This document shows positions 1 to 8,838 of a stretch of 64,000 nucleotides of DNA, piece by piece. The DNA is taken from assembly GCA_900551435.1 (NCBI GenBank), contig URVW01000001.1, positions 31,113 through 95,112 on the forward strand. Reading direction: 5' to 3'. Below the pieces are notes generated by a model, which did not search any database, was not told where the DNA came from, and saw only the letters and a program-made list of their open reading frames with translations. This DNA is from an uncultured Faecalibacterium sp. Lineage in GTDB: Bacteria > Bacillota > Clostridia > Oscillospirales > Ruminococcaceae. The position numbers were made by a program, and so were the translations under genes. Positions within the stretch are counted from its first letter, which is position 1; every line of letters begins with the position of its first letter.

Positions 1-282
1 GGACATCCCGTTCCCACACAACGATGTCCACAGCCGTAACATGCTAGAGTCTCTATGAGCAGCAATCCCCCGATCACCGTCAAGAGCTTCGTCAGGACTT
101 ATCAGAAAAGGCGGAAGGAACGGCACACATGCTCAGCCGCTCCTGCATGATCCATTCAGCGCACCCGAATCGCTTCGGCCCGCAAACGCACCGCCTGAAA
201 TCTCTATGCCTTGTTCTGGGTTTATTTTACCAAATCCGGCCCTCGATTTCACCAAAAATGTCATATTCTGCTGGGGATAATG
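1..282. other. Left-edge sequence without a supported gene
   Basis: No open frame here has a ribosome binding site and a recognisable product. The first 29 bases can form a 7-bp hairpin (GGACATC / GATGTCC), perhaps the remains of a terminator cut by the window edge. The end of the histidine kinase gene lies immediately to the right. Confidence 0.5.
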
Positions 283-1566
283 TCATACTTTGCGGGTAGG
301 GATCGACGTCGTGAACCGGAACCAGCGGTCCCTGCAGCTGAGGGTATATTCGGCCTGATGTTTTTCCAGGACCTCGCAGACATTCCGCAGTCCCATGCCG
401 TGGCCCGCTTCTTTTTTGGTCGAGCGCGGCAGCTGGCCTTCGGGGATATCGAAGTTCTTTTTGACCCGGTTCCGCACCGAGAGCAGCAGTTCCGTCTCGG
501 TCTTGCGCATCCGGAAATGCACCTCCGGCGGGGCGGCCTGTGCCGCCGCATCGATGGCGTTGTTCAGCAGGTTGGACACCACCAGAACGAGGTCGGTCTT
601 TTCCAGCGGGATGTCCCGCAGGTCGGTCAGATCAAAATAGAGCAGAACGCCTTTTTTGCTTGCTTCTTCGTACTTTTTACTGAGCAGCGCGTCCAGCAGC
701 GGGTTGTGGGTGTCCATGATGGTGGTCGTCGCCGCAATGTTTTTGGTCACCGTGGCGAGGTAGGCTTTGGCTTCCTCATACTCCCCCTGCTGAAGCAGCA
801 TGGCCAGCGCGTCGGTGTGGTTGGTGAACTCGTGGGTCAGCCGCCGCTGGGTCGTGTAGGACTCCATCAGGGCCTCGGCGCGCTCCTGTTCCAGCGCGGC
901 CTGAACGTGCAGTTCCTGCTGCTGGACCATCTGTTTGTTGAACATCTGCACGATGGCCATATGGACCAGCACAGCCACGGTCAGGCCCAGCGTCAGCACC
1001 AGCATCATCGGCGTGGCCGGAGCGTCATTGGCGGAGACCATCAAGACCGTGTTCAGCACCACGACGATGGCCGGAAAGAACGACATGACCAGCGCCTGTG
1101 GGGATTCCAGCGCCCGTTCATCCTTCCACTGGCGCGAAAAATGGGCCACGACCGCGCCCACGATGAGGTTCGTGATGACCATCGCCACCAGACATTCTGC
1201 CCGATGCCAGACCGTCAGCAGCGAGGTCTGCAGCACCCACGACGCCACATAGCGGACCGCGTTTTCTTCCAGCAGGCACATCGTGCCGTTGATGAGGCCC
1301 GCCGTCAGCTTCTGCGGCAGGGTCCCGCCGAACAGCAGCGTGGACAGCAGTACAAAGACGACGTTGATGAAAATGCTCTGTGAAGAGAAAAAGTCGATGT
1401 GGAACCCGGTGCTGATGGCCATTTCGCACGCTGTCAGCACCGCGCCCCAGACCAGCGGATGCTTCAGCCGCCCGACGCCCAGATAGGCGTAGTCCACCCA
1501 GATGAACGCGGCCCACTGGGTCACGCAGACGACATGCCCCAACAGGAACCATTCCAGCTCACTCAT
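283..1566 (-). CDS. AgrC-like sensor histidine kinase (GHKL ATPase)
   Basis: Membrane sensor kinase of 427 residues that should phosphorylate the LytTR regulator encoded just upstream. The first ~210 residues are hydrophobic, about six membrane segments, with no extracellular sensor domain. A short coiled coil follows, then a dimerisation/phosphoacceptor stretch RRLTHEFTNH near residue 245, the N-box NNAIDAA near 335 and a glycine box GHGMGLRNV near 388. This is the AgrC/NatK layout (HATPase_c_5). Its start codon overlaps the 3' end of the response regulator by 8 bp, so the two are co-translated. In the family such kinases often sense peptides, but no AgrD-like peptide gene is visible, so the signal is unknown. 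Confidence 0.9.
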   Translation of the reverse strand: MSELEWFLLGHVVCVTQWAAFIWVDYAYLGVGRLKHPLVWGAVLTACEMAISTGFHIDFFSSQSIFINVVFVLLSTLLFGGTLPQKLTAGLINGTMCLLEENAVRYVASWVLQTSLLTVWHRAECLVAMVITNLIVGAVVAHFSRQWKDERALESPQALVMSFFPAIVVVLNTVLMVSANDAPATPMMLVLTLGLTVAVLVHMAIVQMFNKQMVQQQELHVQAALEQERAEALMESYTTQRRLTHEFTNHTDALAMLLQQGEYEEAKAYLATVTKNIAATTTIMDTHNPLLDALLSKKYEEASKKGVLLYFDLTDLRDIPLEKTDLVLVVSNLLNNAIDAAAQAAPPEVHFRMRKTETELLLSVRNRVKKNFDIPEGQLPRSTKKEAGHGMGLRNVCEVLEKHQAEYTLSCRDRWFRFTTSIPTRKV

Positions 1567-2284
1567 CGCCGAACTGCCCCTTCCATTCCAGATAGGTCGT
1601 GCGGATGCCCGCGTAGCCGTTCCGGCTGACGCTCAGCTCCACGCCGTTGCGAAGCATGACCTTATAGTTGCTGATCTGCCGGATGTACCGCATATTGACG
1701 ACATAGCTCCGCCCTACCCGCAGGAAGCCGTTCTGGAACAGCGCTTCGGGCAGCTCGGTCAGCTTGCCGTAATAGGCGCACAGCGGCTGATGCGCCACAT
1801 CGCCGTAAATGTTGATCTTCCGCAGGTTGCTCTCGAGGTAATAGATGCTGTCATAGGGCAGGTCCATCTGGGTGCGGTTGAGGTGGATGGTCAGCACCTT
1901 CCGCCCGCTGTCGGACGCTTCGGACAGGATGGCGTCCAGACAGCTGGGCAGCATCCGCTCCAGATCCCGCTTGAGGATGTAGCGGAACGCATTGACTGTG
2001 TAGCCGTCCGGTGCAAATTCCAGATAGGCCGAGATGTAGACAAGGTAGATGTCCGGGCTGCGCTGGCGCAGCTGGCGTCCCAGCGAGATGCCGTTCATGG
2101 TGTCAAGGTCCACATCCAGCAGCGCCACCTGATACAGGTCCAGCCCCGGCAGCGCAAGGACCTCTTCGCCGCTGGTGCAGACGGTCATCTCGACCGGGAT
2201 CTCGCGCTGGGCCAGATAGTCCCGGGCGGCTTGTTCCACGCGCGCAGCAAAGCGCGCATCGTCGTCACAGATCAAAAGGTGCAT
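1559..2284 (-). CDS. LytTR-family response regulator (AgrA-like)
   Basis: Response regulator of 241 residues. The receiver domain (about 1-120) shows the acidic cluster DDD at 7-9 and phospho-acceptor Asp57 in ALLDVD. The C-terminal half is a LytTR DNA-binding domain with the typical IYYLES, FLRVGRSYVVN and ISNYKVMLRNG segments. It partners the downstream overlapping kinase. Only 75 bp separate it from the transporter gene upstream, and a strong terminator sits in that gap, so the pair either uses a promoter inside that gap or in the transporter gene, or depends on read-through. Target genes cannot be deduced. Confidence 0.92.
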   Translation of the reverse strand: MHLLICDDDARFAARVEQAARDYLAQREIPVEMTVCTSGEEVLALPGLDLYQVALLDVDLDTMNGISLGRQLRQRSPDIYLVYISAYLEFAPDGYTVNAFRYILKRDLERMLPSCLDAILSEASDSGRKVLTIHLNRTQMDLPYDSIYYLESNLRKINIYGDVAHQPLCAYYGKLTELPEALFQNGFLRVGRSYVVNMRYIRQISNYKVMLRNGVELSVSRNGYAGIRTTYLEWKGQFGDE

Positions 2285-2314
2285 GGTCGTTCCTCCGTGT
2301 CCTTTCCGAATTTG

Positions 2315-2346
2315 AAAAAACAGGCCCTCCGCAGCGAAGAGCCTGT
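2315..2346 (-). terminator. Rho-independent terminator after the NSS transporter
   Basis: Read on the minus strand, an 11-bp stem starting ACAGGC and closing GCCTGT with a 5-nt loop runs straight into six T residues. It follows the transporter stop codon by 13 bp. Confidence 0.85.
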
Positions 2347-2359
2347 CGATTTTTCGCTG

Positions 2360-3730
2360 TTACGCGAAGAATTTGTCGTAAATGCCAAAGGCGAAGATGA
2401 ACAGCACGATGACGGGCAGACCACAGGTCAGATAGCCGCGCATCCAGTCCTGCACCTTGGGGCCTTCGCCGGTGTTGACTTCCTTTTTATAGTTGTCCCA
2501 GCCCCAGCCATAGCGGGAGACGCAGAACAGCAGATAGACCAGTGAGCCCAGCGGCAGGAACAGGTTGCTGACGAGGAAATCCTCGAAATCCAGCACCGCA
2601 CCGCCGAACACGGCAAAGCCGTCCCAGCTCCAGATGTTGTAGCCGAACACGCAGGGCAGCGACAGCAGGATGATAAGGAACAGGTTCACCAGACTGGACT
2701 TTTTGCGGGTGCAGCCGGTCAGCTCCATGCCGCAGCAGATGATGTTCTCGAACACCGCCAGCACGGTGGACAGCGCCGCGAACGCCATGAACAGGAAGAA
2801 CAGACTTCCCCACAGACGGCCCATCGCCATGTTCGCGAAGATGTTGGGCAGGGTGATGAAGATCAGACTGGGGCCGGCGGTCTGGTCCACGCCGTAGGTG
2901 AAGCAGGCCGGGAAGATGATCAGACCCGCCGTGATGGCGACGAAGGTATCCAGAACCACCACGCGGATGGACTCGCCCAGCAGAGCGTGCTCTTTGCCGA
3001 TGTAGCTGCCAAAGATGGCCATGGCGCCGATGCCAAGGCTCAGGGTGAAGAACGCCTGATTCATCGCACCCACCAGCGTGTTGACAACGCCGACTTCCTT
3101 CATCCGGGCAAAGTCAGGCACGAGGTAGAAGCTCAGGCCCTCTTTGGCCCCGGGCATGAACAGGCTGTTGATGGCCAGAATGACCATGATGATGAGCAGC
3201 GCGATCATCATGACCTTGGTGACCCGCTCCAAGCCGTTCTGCAAGCCCTTGGCGCAGACCAGAATGCCGAACGCCACGACGAAGATCATCCAGAAGGCCA
3301 TCGTGCCCGGGCTTGCCAGCATCTCACTGAAGGCATCGGCCACCTGACCGGCATCCAGACCGGACAGCTTGCCCGCCGCCGTCATGTAGAAATAGTGCAG
3401 CATCCAGCCCGCGACGGTGGTATAGAACATCATCAGCAGATAGCAGCCGATGAGAGTGAAGTAGCCGTGGATGTGCCACTTCTGCCCCGGTTTTTCCAGT
3501 GCCTGATAGGCCCGCACCGGGCTTTTGCGGCTGGCACGGCCCACGGCAAACTCCATGGTCATGATGGGCAGTCCCAGAATGACGAGGAACAGCAGATAAA
3601 ACAGCACGAATGCGCCGCCGCCGCCCTGCCCCGCCATATACGGGAACTTCCACACGTTGCCGATGCCGATGGCACATCCCGCCGACAGCAGGATGAACCC
3701 TAGACGCGATTTTAGGGTCTCACGTTCCAT
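2360..3730 (-). CDS. Sodium-dependent transporter, NSS/SNF family
   Basis: Integral membrane symporter of 456 residues, bacterial neurotransmitter:sodium symporter family (LeuT-like), expected to import an amino acid or related amine with Na+. TM1 carries the family motif AIGIGNVWKFPYMAG. About 11-12 hydrophobic segments follow, close to the length of small bacterial members such as Tyt1 and MhsT. I chose the start at 3730 because GAGGAG lies 12 nt upstream. The open frame runs 28 codons further but crosses the promoter region. A minus-strand TATAAT at 3803-3808 fits a promoter. The substrate cannot be predicted. Confidence 0.93.
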   Translation of the reverse strand: MERETLKSRLGFILLSAGCAIGIGNVWKFPYMAGQGGGGAFVLFYLLFLVILGLPIMTMEFAVGRASRKSPVRAYQALEKPGQKWHIHGYFTLIGCYLLMMFYTTVAGWMLHYFYMTAAGKLSGLDAGQVADAFSEMLASPGTMAFWMIFVVAFGILVCAKGLQNGLERVTKVMMIALLIIMVILAINSLFMPGAKEGLSFYLVPDFARMKEVGVVNTLVGAMNQAFFTLSLGIGAMAIFGSYIGKEHALLGESIRVVVLDTFVAITAGLIIFPACFTYGVDQTAGPSLIFITLPNIFANMAMGRLWGSLFFLFMAFAALSTVLAVFENIICCGMELTGCTRKKSSLVNLFLIILLSLPCVFGYNIWSWDGFAVFGGAVLDFEDFLVSNLFLPLGSLVYLLFCVSRYGWGWDNYKKEVNTGEGPKVQDWMRGYLTCGLPVIVLFIFAFGIYDKFFA

Positions 3731-3948
3731 GATCGAATATTCTCCTCTATAATCCTTTTCCCCGCCCGCATCGCACACCGACAGGCAGGGCATAATGAGA
3801 ATATTATAGCACAATTTTCCAGAATTTGAAGGATGTTTTAACTTTTTGTGTCAAACATGGAAATTTTTCCTGATTTGTGGTACTATGATGAAAAATATTT
3901 GTCATACTTTTCCGCAGTTTCTGGAAATTTGGAAAAGGAGGTCACACC

Positions 3949-5886
3949 ATGGAGATTTCCATTAAAACCAGCTTCAACGCCCTTCACTTTGATACCGCAA
4001 TGTATTCGCGCCCAGCGTCTGAATGCTTTACCTGCCATACAGAGCTTTTTGAAGGCCAACCAAGCCTGAGTCGTGACTACCACCACGCCGATTATGGCCA
4101 CCAGCACAATGACAGCAGCAATGCACTGGCTCACGCCGCCGGGGTACTTTCCACTCTAACGTCTATGTTAGAACAGAAAAAGCCAAATACAAACCTTACG
4201 AATTCTGACTTTCAAGAGCAGCTTCACCAGCTGACTCAGGATTACCGCAATTTCATGCGCTGCTTCCAGCTTGGCACAGCCACCGAATGGAATAATCATT
4301 CACCAAAAGCCATCGCCCGTGATTTTACGGAAACGATGCTCCGTTTTTCTCAATTCAAATTCGTCTATTTTGCGTTACAGCCTTTCTATAGTGTAGGATT
4401 TCTGACTCCCGAACGTCCTATTTCTGCGGAAGATTTTCCCGATTTCTATGATCTGATCCTCCGTGTCTCAGACTTTTTGATTCATCAGCAACATGCCGAT
4501 TTTGGCCTCACACGCATGTTTTATCAGATTCTTTCCTCTGGTACAGAAACTCCTTTTGAAGGTTTCACTTCTGTGGATAGGGTCGTCTTTTCTCACTGGA
4601 AAGAGCATCGCAATGTTTACTTTGATATTCTTTCCGGTTATCCTGTCGTGCCAAGCTCTTCAGCAGCCTCTTCTCGTTTTGCTGGTATCCGTGAACAGTT
4701 CAATCAGCTTCTCCCGGATTCCAACCGCGATACGCTTCAGCAGAGTACCTTTGACACTTTGGACCACTTTTTTGAAGCCCCCGTCGATTCCCTTGACATG
4801 AATGAGCGGCGGGAATATTTTCTGATGGCAAACGTTCTTTTGCAGCGTTATATCGTCCTTCTGCTGTATCTTCTCTGGGCCAGCCCTGCCAGCATTCAAA
4901 AGAAGGAGAGGTCTGCCGTCTTAGGTAAACGGCAGTATCTTCTCCCCTATCAGTATTTGTACTTTTACGCGAAAAAGCTCAGGGACTCTGAAACCGATTA
5001 TCTTAGGCTTCTGGATTATACCGCCGCTGCTCAGATTTCGCGTTTCCTTCTGCACAGTCTGTCTGCAGACGACTCCACCGAGACGGTTTGCTATTATACT
5101 TCACTGGACAATTTTGCATTCATGCTTCCCGACCATTGCACCGACGACCTTGCCGACCGCTGTGCCAAATTGACCATCATGCATTTGTCCTATATGAACG
5201 ACCCCAACGAGGGCAAAATGCTTCAAAAAGCCCTCTATAAAACCGCAGATGTCCGTTCCGGGAACGAGCGTCTGGACCTCTCCACGCCGTATGTGTTTCT
5301 TAAATCCTTCTCACCACATCTGGACTATCTGCCCATGTGGGAAATGTACGGCGGCAAAGCACAGGGCTGCTGTGTTGTGCTGAACTGGAAAGAGAGCCTG
5401 TCCGATTCCAAACGCGCTGCTGTGCCGCTCTACCGCGTCTGTTACCTCAACCATGCGAACAATACTTACCGCATCAACGCTCTTGACAATCCCGGCCTGA
5501 CCAACTTGCCACAGTTCCGGAAGTGGTTTTCCCAGCTTCGACGCATTGCCCGCAAGTCCGGCATTGACCGCACCATTTTCAACCAACTGCTCGGCTCCCT
5601 GCTCTATCTGTTCAAGGATTCCAGCTACAGCTACGAGCGGGAACTTCGCATTGTGTATTCCTACAATCAAGCTCCGGAGAATCTGCTCCACACCAATCAG
5701 AAGCCGCCCAAGCTTTTTGTTCAGCCAGATTTCCACGTCCAAATCGACGAGCTGATTTTGGGTCCGAAGTTTGAGAACATTGCCGATCATCTTCCCTATT
5801 TGCAGGAACAGCTGGATAAGATGGTCGAACCTTATCTGCTTCGCTCTGCGCCCCGCATTTCTCTTTCTAACATCGATTACCGCTGA
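3949..5886 (+). CDS. Uncharacterised protein with C-terminal DUF2971-like domain
   Basis: Soluble protein of 645 residues preceded by a strong AAGGAGGT site. The N-terminal ~370 residues resemble nothing I recognise. The C-terminal ~270 begin with a CYYTSLDNFAFML segment, followed by HLSYMNDPNEG, then YVFLKSFSPHLDYLPMWEMYG and YERELRIVYSY. That order of motifs fits the DUF2971 superfamily, whose members are scattered accessory genes of unknown activity. It is a single-gene unit, looks AT-richer than the core genes, and lies beside the WXG100 cassette on the opposite strand. A defence role is possible but unproven. Confidence 0.7.
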   Translation: MEISIKTSFNALHFDTAMYSRPASECFTCHTELFEGQPSLSRDYHHADYGHQHNDSSNALAHAAGVLSTLTSMLEQKKPNTNLTNSDFQEQLHQLTQDYRNFMRCFQLGTATEWNNHSPKAIARDFTETMLRFSQFKFVYFALQPFYSVGFLTPERPISAEDFPDFYDLILRVSDFLIHQQHADFGLTRMFYQILSSGTETPFEGFTSVDRVVFSHWKEHRNVYFDILSGYPVVPSSSAASSRFAGIREQFNQLLPDSNRDTLQQSTFDTLDHFFEAPVDSLDMNERREYFLMANVLLQRYIVLLLYLLWASPASIQKKERSAVLGKRQYLLPYQYLYFYAKKLRDSETDYLRLLDYTAAAQISRFLLHSLSADDSTETVCYYTSLDNFAFMLPDHCTDDLADRCAKLTIMHLSYMNDPNEGKMLQKALYKTADVRSGNERLDLSTPYVFLKSFSPHLDYLPMWEMYGGKAQGCCVVLNWKESLSDSKRAAVPLYRVCYLNHANNTYRINALDNPGLTNLPQFRKWFSQLRRIARKSGIDRTIFNQLLGSLLYLFKDSSYSYERELRIVYSYNQAPENLLHTNQKPPKLFVQPDFHVQIDELILGPKFENIADHLPYLQEQLDKMVEPYLLRSAPRISLSNIDYR

Positions 5887-5894
5887 GGCCTTTT

Positions 5895-6377
5895 TCAGAA
5901 CGTGAGCCGCATCTGATACCACGTCACGCCGCCGTGGACCGACTCGGAAACACCTTCGTTGACGAAACCGAACTTCGCGTAGTAGTGGACCAGCCGGTCC
6001 TTGCAGGTCAGCACAAGGCCCTTGCGGCCCTGCGCCTTTGCGTCTGCGATAGCGCGTTCGAGCAGCCGGCCAGCAAAGCCCTGCTTCCGATACGCCGGAA
6101 GGGTGTTCACCCCGAAGATCATCTGCCATGCCCCGTTTTCGTTGTGAAAGGACGTATCGGCGTACATTTCATCTGTCAGGTCGGGCAGGTCCGTCACCAT
6201 GCCGTCCACAAAGGAGACAAGCGTTTCCCCGTCGAACAGGAGCCAGAAGTGGTCCCCGTAGGCTCGCAGACGTTCCGCAAGCTCTTCGCGGGTCGCGGCC
6301 TCTGCCGCCGGGAAGCACGCGGCTTCCACCGCTGTGAGGGCGTCAAGGTCGCGTGCGGTTGCAGTTCGAAGAATCAT
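5895..6377 (-). CDS. GNAT-family N-acetyltransferase
   Basis: Small acyl-CoA dependent acetyltransferase of 160 residues. It opens with ILRTATARDLDAL, typical of GNAT motif C. The acetyl-CoA pyrophosphate loop appears as VNTLPAYRKQGFAGRLLERA around residues 94-113, and the C-terminal LTCKDRLVHYYAKFGFVNEG is motif B. Acceptor unknown. The ribosome site AAGGAAT precedes the ATG. It begins 20 bp after the frameshifted ATPase stop and could be the last gene of that operon, but its higher G+C suggests an older chromosomal gene beside the inserted cassette. Confidence 0.9.
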   Translation of the reverse strand: MILRTATARDLDALTAVEAACFPAAEAATREELAERLRAYGDHFWLLFDGETLVSFVDGMVTDLPDLTDEMYADTSFHNENGAWQMIFGVNTLPAYRKQGFAGRLLERAIADAKAQGRKGLVLTCKDRLVHYYAKFGFVNEGVSESVHGGVTWYQMRLTF

Positions 6378-6396
6378 TTTTTAGAATTCCTTTCTT

Positions 6397-8098
6397 TTAT
6401 CGGTTCAGTAACTTTACGCGGGAAATGTTCCCAGCTAGATCGATCCATGCATCGTAAGGGGAAAGCGTTGTATTCTGATAGCTGTTTTTCAACGCATCCG
6501 GCGCTGCAAAGCGTCGCTGCATCATCATATTTCCAAGCAAGATCCGTTCTCGGAACCGGAATCCCGGCAGGACCTCATACCCATTCGCTTCGGCGGAACA
6601 GGAAAGCACAAAGTGCACATGACGATTCGAGGTCCGTTGGACATTGAGCCACCGATAAAATCTATCGTAGACACTTTTATCTTTGGCTGCGGCCTTATCG
6701 TAAAGCGCTTGCAGATCATCCACAAGCACAACGGTCTCCCTTTCTGCTTCGAGCGAAATATTCTCGATTGATTTCAGGAACACAAAAAGGTTTTCCGGTC
6801 CAATATACGTTAAATCGGGTCCGCTTGGCATTGGATTTTGACCCTTTCCATCCAGGAAAAAGACCATACATTCTCTCGGCATCCGTTTCAACTGTCGGAG
6901 AATTTGCGAGATGAGGAAGGATTTTCCGCTTCGGTCTGTTCCTTCGATAAAAACGCAATCCATCTCGCGCAGAGAAAGCCCAACAGGCTGCAAGTCTGCA
7001 TAGTCCAAGCCAAAGAGAATATTGCATCCGCTGCCCACCGCTTTTGCACGGACCTGTTCCAGCGAGAGCACCTCCGGCATGTTCCAGCTTTGCAAGTTCG
7101 CGGACACGCCGGACTTGTAGGAATTGGTCGCTTGTCAGGACGAGAAGGTTCTCCTTTCCATCCTTTGACGCAGCCTTTTGGGCCAGAAGCTCGATCAGCC
7201 GATAAATTTCAGACGGTGTTTCTGCATAAAGACAGCCCTCTGGGTCGTCGTTCGCCTGTAATATTTTTCTGCACCACGAAAACGACCGCGCAGCTTTCCC
7301 GGCATTGAGAATGCAGACCCGAAGGTCCTCTTCACTGTGGAACACGACCGCATTCATGAGGACGCTGTTGAACACTGTTTCTTTCTGCGGACCATTTTCT
7401 ATCCCATTGCCTGTGAACCACTCCTGCAGCCGAAGAAGCTTCTGGACCTTGATTTGATGGTCTTTCGGCAGCGGGAACTTGTCCACCCTAGCCGATTTCA
7501 AGATCATTTTTTGCGTTCCATTTTGGTATGTATAAATGCGTGAAGAGGGTGTATCTTCCTTTGTGCACGGCTCAAGCTGCGGAAAGTCCGCCCGATTTTT
7601 CAGCGTTTCCACATCCTCTAGTGGTTTATACTCAAGCGAGACATTTTTGATATCAAAAAAACTCAGCTTTCCATCGCACTTTACAAGGTCGATCGTCGAA
7701 ACTTCCTCGGCCTCATCAAAAAACACCGCCGCCGCGTTTTGCCCGCTGTGGACAGAACTTTGCAGCACACGGCAGAGCGACCGAAGCTCCGGATATGGAA
7801 ATGCCATCAGGCAGACACTTTTCCCATGCTGAAGATACCTTCGTGCACTGGAGAAAACAGACTCTCCGATAATTTTCCCGAAGCAGCGCGGGTTTGTCAG
7901 CGCATAGACATCCACACACCGCACAAATTCCCGATAGTGCTCTGCCAGCGGCCATTCTTCCGGAAAATCATTTGGGTCTTCCAGCAAGATCATCGCCTCT
8001 GGGTCCTGCACCAGCACGTTTCTCACAAACTGAACGAACTCTATCCGATTTCCGTTCACCACGATCGACGGATGGAGCAGATAAAAATCGAATCGCAT
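6397..8098 (-). pseudogene. P-loop ATPase of the WXG100 cassette, single frameshift
   Basis: Two overlapping frames appear to be one gene of about 565 codons. The 5' part (8098 to about 7110) encodes a protein with no recognised domain. The 3' part (about 7125 to 6397, other frame) has Walker A EGTDRSGKS, Walker B ETVVLVDDLQAL and an FtsK/EssC-like context. Past about 7107 the first frame turns into a basic, unlike sequence, and the second frame has no credible start of its own except an internal GTG, so a one-base indel near 7105-7130 best explains both. Start: AAGGGGGG before the ATG at 8098. In type VII systems an FtsK/SpoIIIE ATPase (EssC/EccC) drives export, but this one has one P-loop rather than three and no visible FHA or transmembrane region. 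Assignment to that family is inference. Confidence 0.6.
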
Positions 8099-8118
8099 GA
8101 ATTCCCCCCTTCCCGTGC

Positions 8119-8820
8119 TCAGTGATCCATCAACGTTTCAAGGTCCATTTTCTCCAAGTCAACCCCCTCCTCCATCAGTTTTTTCATGCGGGCTTCCACC
8201 TGCTTCATCAGCCGCCGCTTGGCTTCTTCCTGCGTTTCCGCATTGGCCCGCTTCGAGCGGCTGGCGGAGTCCAGCAGGTCTTGATAGGCTTCTGGCTGAA
8301 ACTCAAGATTTTCGCGGTTCTGCATCAGCCGATGCAGACTGGAAAGAAACGCTTTGTCTTCTTCCGGGACCTCGTCTCTGTTCTTTTTGCCATAGAACAA
8401 CATCACATATTCCATCAACTGACCCAGAAAGGGGTCTTTGCGGTAATTACGGAGCACTAAATTAAAGAATGTGTACACATTCCAATCGGCGTCTTTTTTG
8501 CATAGGTCCTTCCGGACTTCCTGCATCATCATCGACAGGATATAGGATTGCTTCACTCCCATCTCTGACGAAACGCCCAAGACCTGTTCCTGCTTCAGAA
8601 ACAGCGCATTATCATCCAAAACCTGCCGAAACTCATAGCCATCAAGCGGCGGCTGTGTGAACAGCTTTTCAAACACGACCTGATACCGTTCCTTTGGAAT
8701 TTTCTCCTGATTCTGGAACAGCTGGATATAGGTATCCAGAGTTGGGCGGGATAACCCCAGCCGGTCTGCCAGCTCTCGTTGGGTCATGTGGATGGTTTTT
8801 AGATATTCTTTAATTTCCAT
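8119..8820 (-). CDS. HTH-containing protein of the WXG100 cassette
   Basis: Protein of 233 residues with an N-terminal helix-turn-helix (MTQRELADRLGLSRPTLDTY, about residues 12-31), then a helical middle and a charged C-terminal coiled-coil tail with many Glu, Lys and Arg. It looks like a DNA-binding regulator. The ribosome site is poor, so expression may depend on translation of the upstream effector gene, 18 bp away. The inverted repeat beside the operon promoter (12270-12305) is a candidate binding site, but nothing in the sequence proves this. Confidence 0.65.
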   Translation of the reverse strand: MEIKEYLKTIHMTQRELADRLGLSRPTLDTYIQLFQNQEKIPKERYQVVFEKLFTQPPLDGYEFRQVLDDNALFLKQEQVLGVSSEMGVKQSYILSMMMQEVRKDLCKKDADWNVYTFFNLVLRNYRKDPFLGQLMEYVMLFYGKKNRDEVPEEDKAFLSSLHRLMQNRENLEFQPEAYQDLLDSASRSKRANAETQEEAKRRLMKQVEARMKKLMEEGVDLEKMDLETLMDH

Positions 8821-8838
8821 ACGTTGTTGTTTAACTTT

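Noticed and set aside
7105..7130. Programmed ribosomal frameshifting in the ATPase gene
   Set aside because: No slippery heptamer, slow codon or stimulatory structure is evident; an indel is simpler.
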